A DNA stretch of 64,000 bases from an uncultured Bacteroidales bacterium (lineage in GTDB: Bacteria > Bacteroidota > Bacteroidia > Bacteroidales > Bacteroidaceae). Shown here piece by piece: positions 63,501-64,000 of this stretch; position 1 is the stretch's first letter; each line of letters starts with the position of its first letter. Location: positions 62,001-126,000 of the forward strand of contig CADCLN010000002.1 in assembly GCA_902802265.1 (NCBI GenBank), written 5' to 3'. A program made the translations under genes and the position numbers. The notes under the pieces were generated by a model. It saw nothing but the letters and a program-made list of their open reading frames with translations, was not told the DNA's origin and did not search any database.

Positions 63501-63723
63501 GAAGCTCAAGACTGTAACCCTCAGCTACACCCTGCCTATCCGCAGCACTTATCTGCAAGGCATCACTCTCTGGGCAGCAGCCAACAACCTCTTTACCCTC
63601 ACCCGTTATCTGGGCAGCGACCCTGAGTTTTCGCACAGCAACGCCGTTCTGGGTATGGGCATCGACCGTGGTCTCCTCGGCACAGGTCGCAGTTTCTCTA
63701 TCGGTGCTAAAATCAACCTCTAA
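60508..63723 (+). CDS. SusC/RagA family TonB-linked outer membrane protein (second of the operon)
   Basis: This 1071-residue protein has a signal peptide, a carboxypeptidase-regulatory-like domain (VELKGCVVDAATGEPAAGVH, to about residue 115), a plug with VSVLKNGTALYGAKGANGVL near 230 and a barrel. It overlaps the fasciclin gene by ATGA. It is clearly diverged from the first SusC of the operon, so the duplication is old or the two pairs have different ligands. Confidence 0.92.
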   Translation: MKRNGIATGVFCMLTMVCLMGSAPMAAQQTQPRAAAENLVELKGCVVDAATGEPAAGVHVQAYNNNRYAAMTDERGEYAIRVPEYVTSLSFEAEGYNLVQQAVSVADGKVVPVKMFSDKFFESYRRQTTALSDRTARVGYNNNDISIDPQVQQQFGADMLTAVRSGMPGMGVRMLMNGVNSLNSNAMPLVVIDGVIQNMQYDAPALHDGFYNNILANIMVEDIERVSVLKNGTALYGAKGANGVLVIETKRNKSMATRIDVSVGGSYQLLPRQPEMMDAQQYRIFASELIGSTGTKSNSFKFLQTDPHYYYYSMYHNDTDWSKEVRKESFVQNYSINVQGGDDVANYNLSVGYAGAKATLKDNAFSRFNLRLNTDINVVKNVTVRFDASYSDVKRNLRDDGVKDHVTDGINSSPAFLSLIKAPFLSPYAYDTQGNITGYLAEADDYLSDVVVMDRYTKSLPNPTSILVNGDGDNKNYFSNRLISLAVTPAWNINRSWTVADHFAFQLDNTDENYYLPTNGVPSYEVKGIGTVSNTASALAARQITVMNDLYFRFNHRWSGHLLGVRGGWRYLRDTYRLNTQVGYDTGNDKTPNMSGSLSYKQTDGQDDRNVNLTYYLTADYNYRERYYLSAAVSMDGSSRFGKDAADGVRIGNYAFGFFPSVEAAWVVTNEDWMPKDKGLNYLKLNVGFDLLGNDGAGSQASRTYFVAKRIFDSTTGLALGNIGNTKLQWETTARLTAGLQLSAFDNRLSFRFNYFRANTYNLLSLSSLSYLTGLQQNWTNGGRVRNEGFDVGFDAKVLNLKDWKWSLGASMGHYKNTIQSLPGTDGYVDQTCYGATIRNAEGMATGLFYGYRTQGVFASQAEADAAALYQRTETGAKQYFSAGDMRFVDSNGDHCIDQADRQVIGDPNPDVYGTIHTQLSWKRFTLNVNFAYSIGADIYNYQRAILESGAYFYNQTTAMLERWTHEGQQTQVPRTSFLDPMGNSRFSDRWIEDGSYLKLKTVTLSYTLPIRSTYLQGITLWAAANNLFTLTRYLGSDPEFSHSNAVLGMGIDRGLLGTGRSFSIGAKINL

Positions 63724-63737
63724 AACTGTATATCGAC

Positions 63738-64000
63738 ATGAAAAGTTATCATATAAAAAGTTTTGCCACTCCGTTGCTGGCATTCTTCATTCTTCATTCT
63801 TCATTCTTCGTTTTCAGCAGCTGTACAGAACAGGAAAGCAGCATGGTGGAGTTTGAGGAAGACAATAATCTCGACACACCCAACGACACCGTCTATTCCC
63901 TGCTCGGCATCATTCAGAAGCTGCAGCAGGTAGCCGACCGCACTCAACTGTTTGGCGAACTCCGAGGCGACTTGGTAACGCTTACCGACCACGCCAGCCT
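63738..64000 (+). CDS. SusD-like lipoprotein (N-terminal part, cut by window edge)
   Basis: The 87 visible codons from ATG at 63738 encode a lipoprotein signal peptide ending FVFSSC, then SLLGIIQKLQQVADRTQLFG and RGDLVTL, a typical SusD/RagB N-terminal helix region. The gene runs off the right edge. The signal peptide is encoded partly by four copies of the ATTCTTC heptamer (about 63782-63811, giving FFILHSSFF). It follows the second susC-like gene by 14 bp. Confidence 0.75.
   Translation, partial: MKSYHIKSFATPLLAFFILHSSFFVFSSCTEQESSMVEFEEDNNLDTPNDTVYSLLGIIQKLQQVADRTQLFGELRGDLVTLTDHAS

Overview
The window looks like chromosomal DNA of a Bacteroidales bacterium, most likely Prevotellaceae. 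The evidence is two sets of SusC/SusD genes, fasciclin lipoproteins, an UpxY-type antiterminator, DUF4254 and DUF4105 proteins, a dockerin-tailed secreted protein, and repeated Bacteroidetes-type promoters (TTTG, about 20 bp, then TAnnTTTG) in front of genes.

Positions 1-9860 (minus strand) hold the promoter-proximal part of a surface-polysaccharide operon. It starts with a promoter and long leader, then upxY, a ferredoxin/F420-dehydrogenase-like protein fused to a hexapeptide acyltransferase, an acyl carrier protein, a short-chain reductase, a ketoacyl-ACP synthase III, an aldo/keto reductase, a flippase, a pyruvyl transferase, a truncated glycosyltransferase and a GT2 glycosyltransferase running off the edge. 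Positions 10269-22304 (minus) hold ettA and a SusC/SusD locus with accessory lipoproteins, a DUF4105 protein, a dockerin-tailed protein and a TlpA-like thiol protein. Positions 22571-30431 hold gdhA, a CotH protein, trmN6, guaD, a Nudix/winged-helix regulator with palindromic operator-like sites, a small gene broken by an amber codon, and a DUF3800 protein. Positions 30816-39495 hold a WG-repeat protein, a 700-base intergenic region with 22-bp and 11-bp periodic repeats, ilvE, and the chain gltX-waaA-DUF4254-glycosyltransferase.

Positions 39496-42327 are an accessory island and the most notable part. A 440-residue TnpB/Cas12-like nuclease with all RuvC and zinc-ribbon residues is followed, with no gap after its stop codon, by a CRISPR array of ten 36-bp repeats and nine 28-30 bp spacers. 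No cas1, cas2 or TnpA gene is nearby. A possible PD-(D/E)XK-type nuclease gene begins about 10 bp after the array, then a truncated GIY-YIG gene. One spacer occurs twice, one contains a Bacteroidetes promoter motif, and the last repeat is degenerate. This reads as a minimal type V system close to the TnpB-to-Cas12 transition.

Positions 42328-49019 return to core genes: an M48 peptidase, purU, typA, and a GPH-type sugar symporter with a GH43 glycosidase. Positions 49205-64000 form one long plus-strand operon of fasciclin, SusC, SusD, fasciclin, fasciclin, SusC and the start of a second SusD. No tRNA or rRNA gene was recognised.
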